Source: Punica granatum
Lineage: Eukaryota > Streptophyta > Magnoliopsida > Myrtales > Lythraceae
Direction: 5' to 3'
NCBI RefSeq assembly: GCF_007655135.1
Contig: NC_045127.1
Span: forward strand, 7,263,001-7,327,000
DNA: 64,000 nt
Shown here: piece after piece, positions 12,731-24,341 of the stretch
How the letters are laid out: each line of letters begins with the position of its first letter
Numbering within the stretch: the stretch's first letter is position 1
Made by a program: the position numbers and the translations under genes
Notes under the pieces: generated by a model
The model's input: only the letters and a program-made list of their open reading frames with translations
Told to the model about the DNA's origin: nothing
The model's database searches: none

Positions 12731-12912
12731 GGGGCTGTTTGGATTCAGAGTTAAAGTTACTTTGATTTTGATTTTGATTTTGATTATGGAAAAGGACAAA
12801 TGAGATGTAATTATAAATTTGACTTGGGAAATGTGTATTTTTGTTATGTAGTGTGTTGAGTTAAAGATAAAGTTAAAGTTAAAATCAAATTTCTTGCAAT
12901 CCAAACAGGGCC
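12731..12912. mobile_element. MITE 1 (Tourist/Harbinger-like ends), 182 bp
   Basis: The element begins GGGGCTGTTTGGATT and ends AATCCAAACAGGGCC, near-perfect terminal inverted repeats. Both flanks carry TTA (12728-12730 and 12913-12915), as expected of a 3-bp PIF/Harbinger-type target duplication. The interior is built of GATTTT and AAAGTTAAAGTT runs with no coding capacity. It shares internal sequence with MITE 2. Confidence 0.75.
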
Positions 12913-13365
12913 TTAATGTTAACGTTTTGATCTTAATCACAAGATACTTTATGTGAATTTTAAATCTTGTATTACCAGTAAAATTTGCTCACTGTTGATG
13001 AAATTTGGCTGCACCACATCTAATTTTTTGTCCTAAATTTCAGAGCCTATGTCTTTGGAGCTTCTTTATTATTATTTTGTTTTTATTTTTTCTCCCCTCC
13101 CTCTTGAGAGTAGACGAGGCAAGTTGCAAGAAGTTGGGAGAATTACTGGATCCGAAGGTCATATGGTGGCAGTCATAGGTGTGCCCCAGGGAAGCCCAAA
13201 TAAATAAATAAATAAATATATATATATACGTATAGATGGGCCTGAGGGTGTATAGCATATGTAGGTCAAGGGCCCTATTTCCTAAGCTCTCAGGCTTCGG
13301 CGCCGGCCCCGTACGAGGAGAGAACATTTAAACGTTGTTGGACTAGAAGTCACATCCGTTCACCT

Positions 13366-13394
13366 CCATCCATCCATCCATCCATCCATCCATC
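13366..13394. repeat. (CCAT)n microsatellite
   Basis: About seven tandem CCAT tetranucleotides, in gene-free DNA. Confidence 0.95.
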
Positions 13395-14882
13395 ACGAGC
13401 TAATCGAGACCTTGAGGATGAACTAGATCCTCAAATTTTGGGGAAGTTCACAGAAGATCTAATGGTCCCCTTCATCATAATTAAAATCCACGAGGATGAT
13501 TGGTTCGGCATGGAATCCGGTGATCCGGTGATCACCGAGGAGCGCATGAACGATCCGTGAATTGAATTGTATTGAATTTTCGTAATTCGATAGGGTAGAA
13601 TATGAGTATATTCATATAATCGTTAAAGAGTACAGGACATGCTATCGACTTCTTAGAGTCCTTATTCTTCTTTCATCTTTTTATGCTGGATTGGATAGCA
13701 TGCCATTCCTAAGCGTCGATTAGTATATCGAGCCGATGCGAATTCGAAAATTAGGCAAGAAAAGTGAGTGAATACATGTCATGAATATCGAATCTCGAAA
13801 TTGCTAATATCTCATGAATTACGTACACACATGGGGTATTATATGTTTTCATATCAAGAATTGTGGCGCCTATATCTCGAGTAAATATTAATATATATAC
13901 CGGTCAATTTTGTCTTTGATATGTTTTTGTTGTAGCAGACAACCTTTTTCCGTGACATATTGTCCCAATATTTCTAAGAAGTCCACGGAACGATTTTGAC
14001 ATGGATTCTTATTAAGATTACAGCGATTTCTTAAAAGTTCTGTTCCAGCCCTATCAAGCAACAGGAGAAAAAGCCCTTTTTTTTTTTAACATTTTACGTA
14101 ACGAGATATTTTATTTTATTTCTTATTTGTTGGCTTTATCAGTAATATCTCCAATTAATATGGACATTAGTGGAATAAAATAGAAGTCCCAAACCTAAAT
14201 TATCTTCCATAGTCAAAGGCGCCAGCTACACCGAGAAATTAAGAAAATTTCATTGACAAGACATTTCTTCATTTTCTTTTTTTGCGGACACATATAAATT
14301 ATCAATTAATATTCAATCTCATAATTATTTTAATTTCTGACAGCTAAAGGATCGATTAAAATGTCACCATTCGATGACAGTTCATAGCTAGTTTAACTAG
14401 AATCCAAAACTATGATAGTAATTTAAATACGGCCGATCATTCTTTAATCGACGAGGAAAATATCCGACGTACATGCCCATGGCAGGGCCGGTAGGAACTA
14501 ATTAAAGTCTAAAAGTACATCATATTAATAAAATGACTGTAATATGATTCTTAATTAATGGACGAGAGGGACTTACCCACAGTATACGTGCACATGGGCA
14601 GGCTCCCCGTGGGTTTGGAATTTTATATATGGACTGTGTTGAAATTGTACGCCGTGCATGGAGTGCAATGCAATTTTTCCTTAATTGGCAGGATAGTTAT
14701 AACCAATTACTTAATTCTTACGATTATGAGAAAAACCCATAAGTTTGATATAAGGAAATTAAAAACCTAATTGAAACCGTACAAGTAATACCATCATGAA
14801 ATTGAACTTGAAATCTTTATGTTATCGAAGAAAAATATGTGTTACCGCACTACACCTAGTTCTCTAATCAATTGCTCATTAA

Positions 14883-15870
14883 AGGGAAAACTATACATTT
14901 GGTCATTTAGATTTCGATACTTCTCTATTTTAGTTCCATTTCTATTTTTTTTATCGTTTAGATCCTATACTTTTGAATGGTTTTCTATTTCAGTCCTTTT
15001 CTTTTTTCTTAGTTCATTTTTATCAAATACCTTTGATTACTTTTTTATTTTCGTCATTTAGTCAAATTTTATATTAGAGAAGATTTTAACTTCGGTCTTC
15101 CATTTTTTAAAGTTATTTTTTATCCTAATTCTTTTTTATTTAATTTATCTTAATAGTAAACGTTTTGTTTCTTATACTTCGACCCATCAAATTCTCATAA
15201 AAATGCCCACACAATATTTTTTTACATTAAAAAGATTATTATTTTAATTTCAAAAGTAAAACAAAATATTCCAAATAATATACAAAAAAATGGTGAACTT
15301 ATTCGAGAGAATGAGGAGGAGTGAGCCTTTCGGCGGCAGGCAATTTTTGCAATTTGCATTGAGAAACTTCGTACTCAAATGTGCAAGTAAAATAATGTAA
15401 AAATCTTATCAAGGGCAATAGATTTGGTAAACACTCGCCCTTACTTGTTATCTTGAGTAGGTTCATCAATTTTCTTTTATTATTTTGATGAATTTTTTTT
15501 AAAATTAAAATAATAATTTTTTAATTTTGAAAATGCCATGTGGGCATTTCTATGGGAATTTGAGGGTAGAAGTATAAGAAGCAAAACGTTTAACATTAAA
15601 AAAATTGAAAAAAAAGAATTAGAATAATAATAACTTTAAAAGGTTAAGAACAAAAATTAAAATCTTCTCTAATGAAAAATTTGATAAAAAGACGAAAATG
15701 AAAATGTAATTAAAGGTAGTTGATGAAAATAAACTGAAAAAAAAAAAGAAAAATGATTAAAACAGAAAATTATTTAAATGTATAAAATTTAAATGATAAT
15801 TTTTTTTATAAAAAATTATTCAAATAAAAAATTATTCAAATTTAAAAGACCAAATATATAGTTTTGCCCT
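14883..15870. mobile_element. Foldback element 1, about 988 bp
   Basis: The left end AGGGAAAACTATACATTTGG matches the inverted right end (complement of GACCAAATATATAGTTTTGC) at almost every base. The arms remain alignable for about 350 bases, including ATTAGAGAAGATTTTAA on both sides. The unpaired centre (about 15250-15480) is AT-rich. There is no coding capacity. Long imperfect arms with no transposase suggest a non-autonomous foldback or long-TIR MITE. No target duplication could be fixed. Confidence 0.75.
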
Positions 15871-16156
15871 CTGGTTGATAGGTCTTCCTTCTTAAATGGC
15901 ATATTGATCTCCGGAGCTTTGTTTTGTCTTATTTCCCTTGAAGTTAGAACACTGGTACGGATATGGTTCTGTCAGATCAATAAGCAAACATCAAGAGATT
16001 GTGACGTTTATAATTATAAAAGTTCATGGAAAGTTCGTGGTAGATATGCTCAATATGTAGCTTGATATAATCTGCCCAGCAAAAAAATATATATATACAT
16101 ATATAGCTTGACCTAAACAATTTGAATTCCTCTTCAATTTTTTTTGGAACATATTA

Positions 16157-16441
16157 ACCCGTTTGATTTTATGGTCAATTTTTAAAATTTTTAAAATTTT
16201 AACTTTAACTTTAACTCTACTCACTACACAATAATTTAACTCTACTCACTACATAATAAAAGTCAACAACACAATTATTATTTTTTTTATTTTTCTTCAA
16301 TTTTTTTAATCATTCAATTCAATTTTTAATACTAAATTTTCTCAACTATTTATTATTTTTTTACATTTTTTTTATAATTCAACAACACAATTATTACAAC
16401 CCAATTAAAATCAAAACTCAACTCTAAAACTAAACACACTA
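16157..16441. mobile_element. MITE 2, about 285 bp
   Basis: Terminal sequences ACCCGTTTGATTTTA and the inverted TAGTGTGTTTAGTTTTA form degenerate inverted ends flanked by TTA on both sides (16154-16156, 16442-16444). A 24-26 bp direct repeat built on TTAACTCTACTCACTACA occurs twice near the left end. The interior shares long stretches with MITE 3 at 20.1 kb and the GAGTTAAAGTTAAAGTT motif of MITE 1. Confidence 0.6.
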
Positions 16442-16610
16442 TTAATACATCCATAGCTTTCATCGCTTGCTTTTTTTTTTCAATTAATTTAGTTAATTGC
16501 ATAAAAAAAAAGATCACCGGAAAAATATATGTTTAAAAATTATATCTCAAATTCATCGTAATGAGACATTTCAAGTACTAAATATTATTTGGTCAGAGTT
16601 AGTCAAAGTT

Positions 16611-16637
16611 ATATATATATATATATATATATATATA
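16611..16637. repeat. (TA)n microsatellite
   Basis: About 13 uninterrupted TA dinucleotides. Confidence 0.95.
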
Positions 16638-17261
16638 CTCGCGATACGACTCTAATTATAATGTGGCCTTCTCATGTTAATCTACGTGATCTTTATTAAT
16701 GGCCCGCAAAGTGGCTTCTTGATATTAAGTCATTAATTTGAATTCAAGCTTAAAGTGTTAGATGAATATGTGAAATTATGTATACTCGCACACTTTTTAC
16801 CGTGCAATTTACTTCAATTATCAATCTATGTGAAAGTAATTCTTAGGAAATTACCTGAATATATGTGAATTCAAGCTTAAAGACTCGTCAAAATCCGTGC
16901 AACTTATTTCAAATATAAGTAATTTACTAAGAGTTTAAGTAATTTATCCCAATTGATTTCTCAAAATGCGCACAATAATTATTTGCTTGAAATACGTCTA
17001 AATTACTTAATATTGAATTACTTTACTACAATTTTATATAATTTACTCGTCTCCATGTACAATCTTTTACGTCGATTGTAAAAGGATTACAGCTTCTCTA
17101 GAAGAGGTTGCACTACACAAAGAAAAGGCCGTATGGTAATCCAGCCTTAATTAATGATATAATAAATTATTATTTTTTCCTGAAAGGCAATTCATGATAT
17201 ATATTCTACACATACATAAATATTCTTAATGGATTATGTTAAAAATGAAAAAAATAAAGAG

Positions 17262-17410
17262 GGTGTAACGCAGTGACGCACGCCCTCGCCTGTTAACCTA
17301 GAGGTCGCAGGTTCGATACCTAGTGGGACTACCCGTACCCCTTTATTAGTTATTTAGAATTTCTCTTTTACTGAACTAGGTCATGTGCCTCTTTTGTAAC
17401 ATAAAAAAAT
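17262..17410 (+). mobile_element. tRNA-derived SINE (Au-like head)
   Basis: The segment starts GGTGTAACGCAGTGACGCAC, like the A-box region of plant tRNA-derived SINEs. It continues through CTCGCCTGTTAACCTAGAGG and then GCAGGTTCGATACC, a strong B box. An AT-rich tail ending in an A/T-rich run near 17400-17425 follows. The head resembles plant Au-type SINEs from memory. It is not a functional tRNA because the arms do not pair properly. Confidence 0.6.
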
Positions 17411-17530
17411 AATAAAATAAAATAAAAGGAAGAAGAGCACTTGCGCCGTACTTTCCATAATTTTCATGGCGGCAATTACTAATGTATTAGTTTCGGTATT
17501 AACTGTGTAGACGATCACTCAAGAATTCCG

Positions 17531-19683
17531 TTATCTTGTTGATGGTAGACGCTGTTCCATTTCCGCCAAGACAGGATCATCACTTGGTAGGAGCATTTTG
17601 GTGTTGAGCAAAGTGAGAATAGTCAAGATTATCGAGACCAAGACGGAGAGAGTCGAAAGGATGAACATTAGGGCTCGGGGAATGTGGCCTTTAACCTCTC
17701 GTGCATACTCTATCGAAGCTAAAGCTAGAAATGTGAGTGTGAAAGAGTAAGCCCACCATGCCACATTGAATTTCCTCATTGATCTCTTGAACAACATTGG
17801 CCTGCATAACTGAATAAAAGTACCAAAAAGAAATTTGCATTAGTATGTCAAATTATCCACGAATACACATAGAACTACAACTCAATATAGGATAGCATCA
17901 CTAGGTCCAATTGCATTATGGCGGCCGAGTCGTCAATTTAGACCGATAAACTAAACCATAGAAATTGATCACTTTGTGTCCATTGAGACTTTATGGATTA
18001 CGATGTCCCTCAACCTAATTAGCTAGGTCTGAATCAATGTCCCATCGCAAAAAGAAAAAAAAATCAACTTCCCTCTGATTACGAGCATGCATGGGACCCA
18101 AGCATGAAGAAAAATGCCGCAAAATCCATGGCCATGAGGAAGCTACCATTTGCCACCGGGCCAAATTGGCCGAAACCGATGTTTACCCAACAAGAGTGGA
18201 ATTATTCCGTACGTTCGATGGGAGAAGTACATATACATATATAATAGTAATATTACCGTACAAGTTGTCATGACAGCTTGTATGGACCTATTTTATTAAT
18301 CCATATATTACGGTGGGACTAAATAAAAAAATAAATATAGTATTGCTGCATGAAATCAAACATATGAATTGAATACTTAGAAAACCCGAAGAATTTGAGT
18401 CAAAACTCTCTACTTCATTTCCAATTTCCATGCACTTTTTTTGGGTCAACATTTCCATGCACTTGAAGATGTCATTTTCTCCCACCCCAAAAGGAAGAAA
18501 AATAAAAAACTAAAAGAAAAAAAGGTCATCTTTTTTACTTCGATTGTGAAAGAAATAGGATCACAGCCGTACCAGAGACGCGAAGAGGAAGAGAGACAGG
18601 AAATAGAGCATCTTCGAACCGGTATCGAATTCACTTGCTATGGACTCCCAGGCCAAGCTCGCCATGCTTGGGGCTGCAAACAACAGAAAGAAAGTCGGCC
18701 TCAGCATCGGGGGGAGGAATTCGCCGCCCGATAACCGCTGGTAAAGGGTTACGAAGAGCACCAAGTAATGCACCATCCCTAGCGAAAATAGGCACAGTGC
18801 GCTTTCCGCCCAGGCCAACCGTGCCGCTGCCCAAGCTGCCACTAGGTTTCCAATCACCGACAGCTGACTCGTCGGATTCGCCACCGTAGACAAAAACCTT
18901 TTCACATTCATTGGTATTTTTGCCCAGTTTATGACGAGGGAAATATATCAGTTCGATCACACATACGTATATCTATATTAATTATTACGTGGAAATCGAA
19001 TCATAAAAATATAAAAAGAATGTAGACGACTAAAGATTGACCAACCTCTTTCCTTTAATGAACCACTGGCCGTAGATCTTCACATCGAGCGCTACGACCG
19101 GGGCCACAAAGACCCACCACAGGATGTGGCAGGGCACTGTTCCCGGCTTTACAAACGGGGCAGATTGGAGCAGTAGGAGCCACGAGATCCACGGTGTGAA
19201 GAGATAGTTGACCCCTACACGGTTCAAGAACTCCGCCTTCACCAACTCGAACCGAAACACGCAGCGCAAGAAGTAAATAAGAGAGAGAGATGTTAGGGTT
19301 GCGAGAGTGAGAGACCAGAGCATGAGGAGGAAAATGGTCGGGTGGACCCTGACGAGGAGGCGGTGCAGAGGATATTCTGCGCCTTTGCCGGTTCCATCGT
19401 CGATGGTGGTTTGTGGTTCTGGATGGTCAATCATAGTCTTCAAGAGGAGAGATTGCGCAGCTAGGGATAGGGTTATTCGGAAATAGCCGGCATGAAACCT
19501 AGCTAGGACAGAGTTTATGTAGGTCGTCACTGATGACCGGGCCAGTAGGACGATTGAGAGGGGGTGGCTCTGGCGGCTGTGGGTCAAGTAACTCTGGGTG
19601 GTGGCTGCGGTGGCAGCAACTACGAGGACAAGTTCAAGATGGGAGTTAGGGACTTGGACTTGAGCCATTTGGACTTGAGCCAT
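17531..19683 (-). CDS. SLAH1: S-type anion channel, SLAC1 homologue (SLAH1/SLAH4 group), complete, 3 exons
   Basis: Plasma-membrane channel subunit of the SLAC1/TehA family. SLAH1-type members work in roots, where SLAH1 modulates SLAH3 for chloride loading of the xylem. Exons on the minus strand: 19046-19683, 18565-18897, 17531-17801; 413 aa. Phases agree (AG|G at junction 1, CT|G at junction 2). Family landmarks: LARFHAGYFRITLSLAAQSL, RVGVNYLFTPWISWLLLLQS, ALDVKIYGQWF, STVANPTSQLSVIGNLVAA, SLGMVHYLVLFVTLYQRL, FNVAWWAYSF and LASIEYAREVKGH. About ten hydrophobic membrane segments are visible. The start is the ATG at 19681-19683; the frame opens one codon earlier with TTG only. The roughly 65 residues before LARFHAGYF are longer than in SLAH1 and begin with a repeated MAQVQ. 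A TATATATA run lies about 75 bases upstream. Confidence 0.92.
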
Positions 19684-20064
19684 CAATGTCTTTGGGGGAG
19701 GCTTAATAGTTTGATCTCATACGCAACGGGATTCTAATGACACATGAATACGGATGGTATAATATATATACACATAGGAAACTACTTAATTCACGTGTGA
19801 TCACGTGAGCATGTACACATTGTGAACTATTAGAATTTATTTATTACTTATTAGTATTAATTTTACTTACTTATAAAAAAATATTATTAATTTCATTAAG
19901 ACTACTAATATGCCGTGCTGCGAGACATTGTGCAATAAATATATTAGCACTTAGTATAAGGTAATTACTTCAGATAATTATCAAAATTCTATACTTCCAT
20001 ACAACATGGTGTCCTTTTATTTTTATTTATTTTCCCTGATGGTAGAGAATGGCTTGCATTCTTT

Positions 20065-20420
20065 GGTCTTGGAGTTCAATTTTTTTTATTCTACTCCACT
20101 TACCTTTAATTCAACAACACAATTATTACTTTTTTTTTATTTTTCTTCAATTTTTTTTTATTTTAACTACCATTTAATTTAATTTTTAATATTAAATTCT
20201 CTCAATTATTCATTACTTTTTTCACTATTTAATAATGCAATAATTACTTTCTCTTAACTATTTATTACTCGCTTTTTTTCACTTTTTTCCATAATTTAAC
20301 AATACAATCATTACTTTTTTATTCTATCTTTCACTTTATTATTACAATCCTAATTAAATATATATATATACATAGTTGGAATGGAATAGAGTTAGCTCAA
20401 CTCCATTTCCAGACAACCCC
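20065..20420. mobile_element. MITE 3, about 350 bp, related to MITE 2
   Basis: The right end, read inverted, is GGGGTTGTCTGGAAATGGAG, a typical MITE terminus. The left end is degenerate around 20065-20100. Both this copy and MITE 2 carry TTCAACAACACAATTATTA, then TTTTTCTTCAATTTTTTT, then a block rich in TAATTTTTAATA and TTCTCTCAATTATT, in the same order. It has no coding capacity. Confidence 0.6.
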
Positions 20421-20659
20421 AACTCCAAGGGAAATAACAATTCTTATTTTAGTCGGCAAGCACTAATAGAAGAGTGGACATCTAGAAGGCAATTCGTAAC
20501 TAACTAATCAGCGTACGAATTCCTTTCGTGATAAAATATGTATTGATATGGAAAAAATCAACCAGGAACTTGAGTTGATATTCTTTTGAATTACGAGCTG
20601 CTGAATCTTCTTCTCCGGATATTAATAAGGGACTTGCTGTGGATGATTCTTGGGTTTCA

Positions 20660-20890
20660 ATGTCAGGTTGGACGTGTTGGGCCGATCATGTGGGCCCGGC
20701 CAGGCCGAGGATACCGAATAGGAAATCCAGGCCCAAAGTAGCCCACAGATTTTTGGTTGGGCTTGTGCTTATCCATTAGGTAGGCCCATCTTGGGAGACC
20801 TTTGGGCCGGGAGATTTGGCCTTTTTGGGTTCATCATTGGAGCACGGTCCTACTCGAATATTATTTAGGGTTTTAGGGTTTTGGCCTTTA
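20660..20890. promoter_or_regulatory. Cluster of TCP site-II-like motifs and telo-box-like repeats with no attached gene
   Basis: Within 230 bases there are several GGCCC/GGGCC motifs (for example TTGGGCCGATC, TGGGCCCGGCC, CAGGCCCAAA, TAGGCCCATC, TTGGGCCGGG), followed by TTTAGGGTTTTAGGGTTTTG. In plants this pairing marks promoters of ribosomal and other growth genes. No open frame follows downstream, so it may be an orphan promoter or part of a solo LTR. Confidence 0.35.
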
Positions 20891-21395
20891 TTAGTTATAT
20901 TATTTATTAGGATTTTTATTTTATTGTATTAACTCCATGAACAACTCTTATAATTGAGAGAGAGAAAAAAAAAAAATCCATCCCTACTAATTCTAAAGCT
21001 CCCCGTCCCCAAAAACTAATCTCTAGAACATTCCTCTTGATCTATTTTTAGTAATAATATATATAGTCGATGAAGGCCTAGCTAGCTGTACCTTACAAAA
21101 TAGCACTGCACGAGCCCGCACTTTCTGAGGTTGATTTTTTTTGGGTGAATCCTGAGCACGTACCTTAGAAGGTATAAATTGATTCTCGGGTTTCGTTTCT
21201 AATTTAAATAAAATGATTAAATGTAACATAAAATTAAATCAGCTTCTTTCCTTCCTTCCTTTCAAATAAAAGATATAGGATGGGATGAAAAGAGACCAAT
21301 TTTATTCTCTTCACCCAAAAAAAAAAATCAAGTTTTCTCCTTCCACTTATTTCATTATATAGTTGCATATGTAAAAATTGAAATAGTTGAAATGA

Positions 21396-21482
21396 TCATT
21401 CGTGGAATGACAATTTGTCTTCAACATGATGGAATCAGCATTCCTTTTAAAAAATTAAAAGGAATGCTCATTCCGCGAATGA
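21396..21482. repeat. Nested perfect/near-perfect hairpin, 87 bp
   Basis: The inner arms AGCATTCCTTTTAA (21437-21450) and TTAAAAGGAATGCT (21455-21468) are perfectly complementary with a 4-base loop. The outer arms TCATTCGTGGAATGA (21396-21410) and TCATTCCGCGAATGA (21468-21482) pair at 14 of 15 positions. It could be a decayed MITE or a small-RNA hairpin. Confidence 0.7.
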
Positions 21483-23271
21483 AGATGCATGTTTTTTTAT
21501 TTAAAATACTATTTTGTTAAATAGGTATATGATTTTAATTATATTCTATCGTGTATACCATATCGATCCTAAATTTATCAATTTTCTTCCATATATATTA
21601 TATTTCATCATATAAAACTCATTCAATTCCGTTCAACCGTAACAAGTAAGGCGTAAAAGCATATAAACTTTCTGAGCATTATGAGGGAGAGTGCAAAAGC
21701 TTTTCATCCTCTTGCAACTTTTTTACTTTTATGTTATTGTAATAACTTAATTTACTATATTTATATATTTTATTTAAACTTTTATTAGATCTGAAAAAGA
21801 AAGAAAATTTATTTGTATACATTATGTTGTTAAAGGCAACTCAAAAAAAAAAAAAACAGATTCTTTAGTTCATAAAAGAAGAAACTATCGGTCCCCACCT
21901 TATTTTTTTACTCGAGCCCTTCATTACCTTGCTCATCAATATACAAAAATATAAAAAAATGATGAGTACGTCTATTATTTAAGAAAAACTTCCTTTTAGT
22001 TAATTTTAATATTATTTTTCATCATCGATTTTGTGGTTGATATTCTAAATCAACTTTATGCTTTATTTTTTATAAAATTATTCTTCGTCCGCCATATTCA
22101 ATCTACTAAACACATTTTCACAGTAATAACAAATATTTTTCTAGAACTTTTTTTTATTATTATTCTAGCAAACTTAGTTACTAAAATAGCGAGAAAAAAA
22201 TTGAAAGGATGACCTCTGCAACTTAACTAATAAAATAGCGAGATATATAGGTGGTATAGAAACATTAATTCTGAAGTAGCCCAATACTGAAGGCCCGTCG
22301 AGAGTTCGAGATTGAAGTTGAACCAGCTTCTTCTCTCATTGACGGCCCAATAGAAAATATTTACATTGTTGGGCAACTCGGGTTCAGTGTATGAACAGCC
22401 CAGCCCATCACAACATTTGCACATGTTATAGAAACACGTACCATTTTCATTTGACAACACCCTTACTACGTACTTCAACCCAAAGAACACGATCTTTGTC
22501 TTTATGTTCTGAGTACTGGGATTTCCTCCATGGTTAAATGGGTAAAACTTCGTCCGTGAAACCTATAGTTAAATTTTTTTTGGTACGCCTTGAGACTTAG
22601 GATTGCAAGAATTGAGCAACCATGCATTTGATGAGCGCAAGAAAACTATCGTCATGATAACCAGGGATGGACCGAGGAGGAATTAGGAGAGAGCAGTTGC
22701 TCTCCCTAAAATTTTGACGTTGTAAAGAAAATTATAATTTAAATTTAGATTTTTTTTTTATAAAATACCTATATTCGCTCCATAAGAACTCGCCCCTTCT
22801 CGACCAAAATCCTGCAACTGTCTCTAATGGTAACAGACAAAGGTTGCCTTTACTTTGTTGTTTTCAAGGAAGACAAAATTACCCAGCTATTGGTTGAACT
22901 TGAACCACTTCGATGACCCAGTTCAAAGTGGATTCCTTACCATATATGTGCCATATATATCCATCACATAAATGTACCTTTGTTTTTTTGGGGGTATATG
23001 CCTGCATATATCTTAGATTTGGCGTAGTTTTCGACACGATCAGGTCCATTATACATAAAAAAAAAAAAAAAACATCGACTCAATCAAACAAATTAGTGGT
23101 ACTACATCAATTGAAGAACAGGATCAACTCTTGGCTAGGGCAGATCGAAGAAAGAATCCATGCAAAGGTGATGACGCAGAGAGGGAGGGAGGGAGGGAGA
23201 GGGAGACAGCTCCAAAGCAGGATGGCTCGATCCTCATTTAAAGAGATTCATGTTTTTCTTATTAATTAATT

Positions 23272-23700
23272 CAAGAGTAAACTAGCTATTTGGTCCCTGA
23301 AATAGTCAAATTGTATCAATCGGATCTCTTAAACGAAATCTGCATTATGTTAGTTCCTACTAACATCAATTGGTCCCTTATAACATCAAATTAGTCCCAT
23401 GTAACATTAAATTGGTCCTCGTAATATCAAATTAGTCCCTTATAACATCAATTTGATTCCTCATAATTCTAACAACGCTTGATGGAGGGGCCAAAATGAA
23501 AAAAGTAAGGGATCCAATTGATATTACGAATGTTCGAATTGAAGTTGCAAAAAGACTAAATTAATGCTCGGACACTAATTTGACGTTATAAGGGACCAAT
23601 TTGATGTTAGTAATCATTAGCATGCTGTAGATATCATCCAAGGACTCTGATTGATGTAATTTGATTATCTCACAGACCAAATTGCTAGTTTAGTCTTTTG
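23272..23700. mobile_element. Foldback element 2, about 430 bp
   Basis: The left arm starts AAGAGTAAACTAGCTATTTG and the right arm, inverted, reads AAGACTAAACTAGCAATTTG. Both continue through GTCAAATTGTATCAATC-like sequence. Inside the left arm a motif like AACATCAATTGGTCCCTTAT occurs in about five tandem degenerate units of roughly 20-22 bases, with fewer inverted counterparts on the right. There is no coding capacity. Confidence 0.75.
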
Positions 23701-24341
23701 AAAAAGGTCAAAATAACAAAATAATAATAATTGCAGCGATGGAAAAAGGTCGCCGCTTTTGGTCTGGTCAATTGTTGTTTTTATTTATGGGGATGGGGGG
23801 AGGGGAAGCGCAAGGCTCGAGACCGGTTATTTTTACAGCGACATAATGATTGGGCCTTCCTATCCTCTTCCCCCAGTAATTCTTAGCCCAATAACCATTA
23901 TTTGCATATCTCACTCTCCCCTATAAACTCATAATCATAACGTTTCTATCATTTCGATGCAATTTTTTCATAATTATTTTTGCAATGACACGGTGAATCA
24001 CTTTGTTATGGAGCTTAAACTTTTCCTTTCAAGGAGATTTGTATGCGAGCGCTAGAGATATCGTGTTGAAAGCTACTGTTATATCAGTCCACTTTTAAAA
24101 ATAATTCGTCGAGTTGAATATAATTTTATAAGACGCTTCGAGAATAATTGGGGCATGAGGTAATTTTAGAGCGCATTGTGATTCCATCCATAATATTGGA
24201 ATTTCATCTTTTATTATTGTTGAACTGTGCGAAGTTTACTCAGGTCTTCGAATTGGCTGTTTTATTGGTTTTAGGAGCGCTGCGGTTGAGGGTGATTATG
24301 AGGTGGTTTGAAAAATGCTTGTAGGAAGTGGCCTTGCAAGG

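Larger units (their letters stand above)
10442..17530. other. Gene-free intergenic block between AP3 and SLAH genes
   Basis: About 7 kb without a recognisable protein gene. It contains two SINE-family-A copies (10650-10815, 11660-11785), a more GC-rich segment of unknown nature (about 12100-12500), MITE 1 (12731-12912), a (CCAT)n run (13366-13394), a long foldback element (14883-15870), MITE 2 (16157-16441), a (TA)n run (16611-16637) and a SINE (17262-17410). The remainder is AT-rich unique sequence. Confidence 0.75.

Noticed and set aside
17262..17335. A functional tRNA gene
   Set aside because: The A and B boxes are present but the acceptor and anticodon arms do not pair and no CCA-end logic fits. 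A SINE head explains it better.
19684..19686. One-codon-longer start of the SLAH channel
   Set aside because: The triplet on the minus strand is TTG, not ATG. The first ATG is at 19681-19683.
22227..22490. 87-codon minus-strand open frame with several cysteines
   Set aside because: No recognisable domain and isolated in AT-rich repeat-bearing DNA. Treated as chance.
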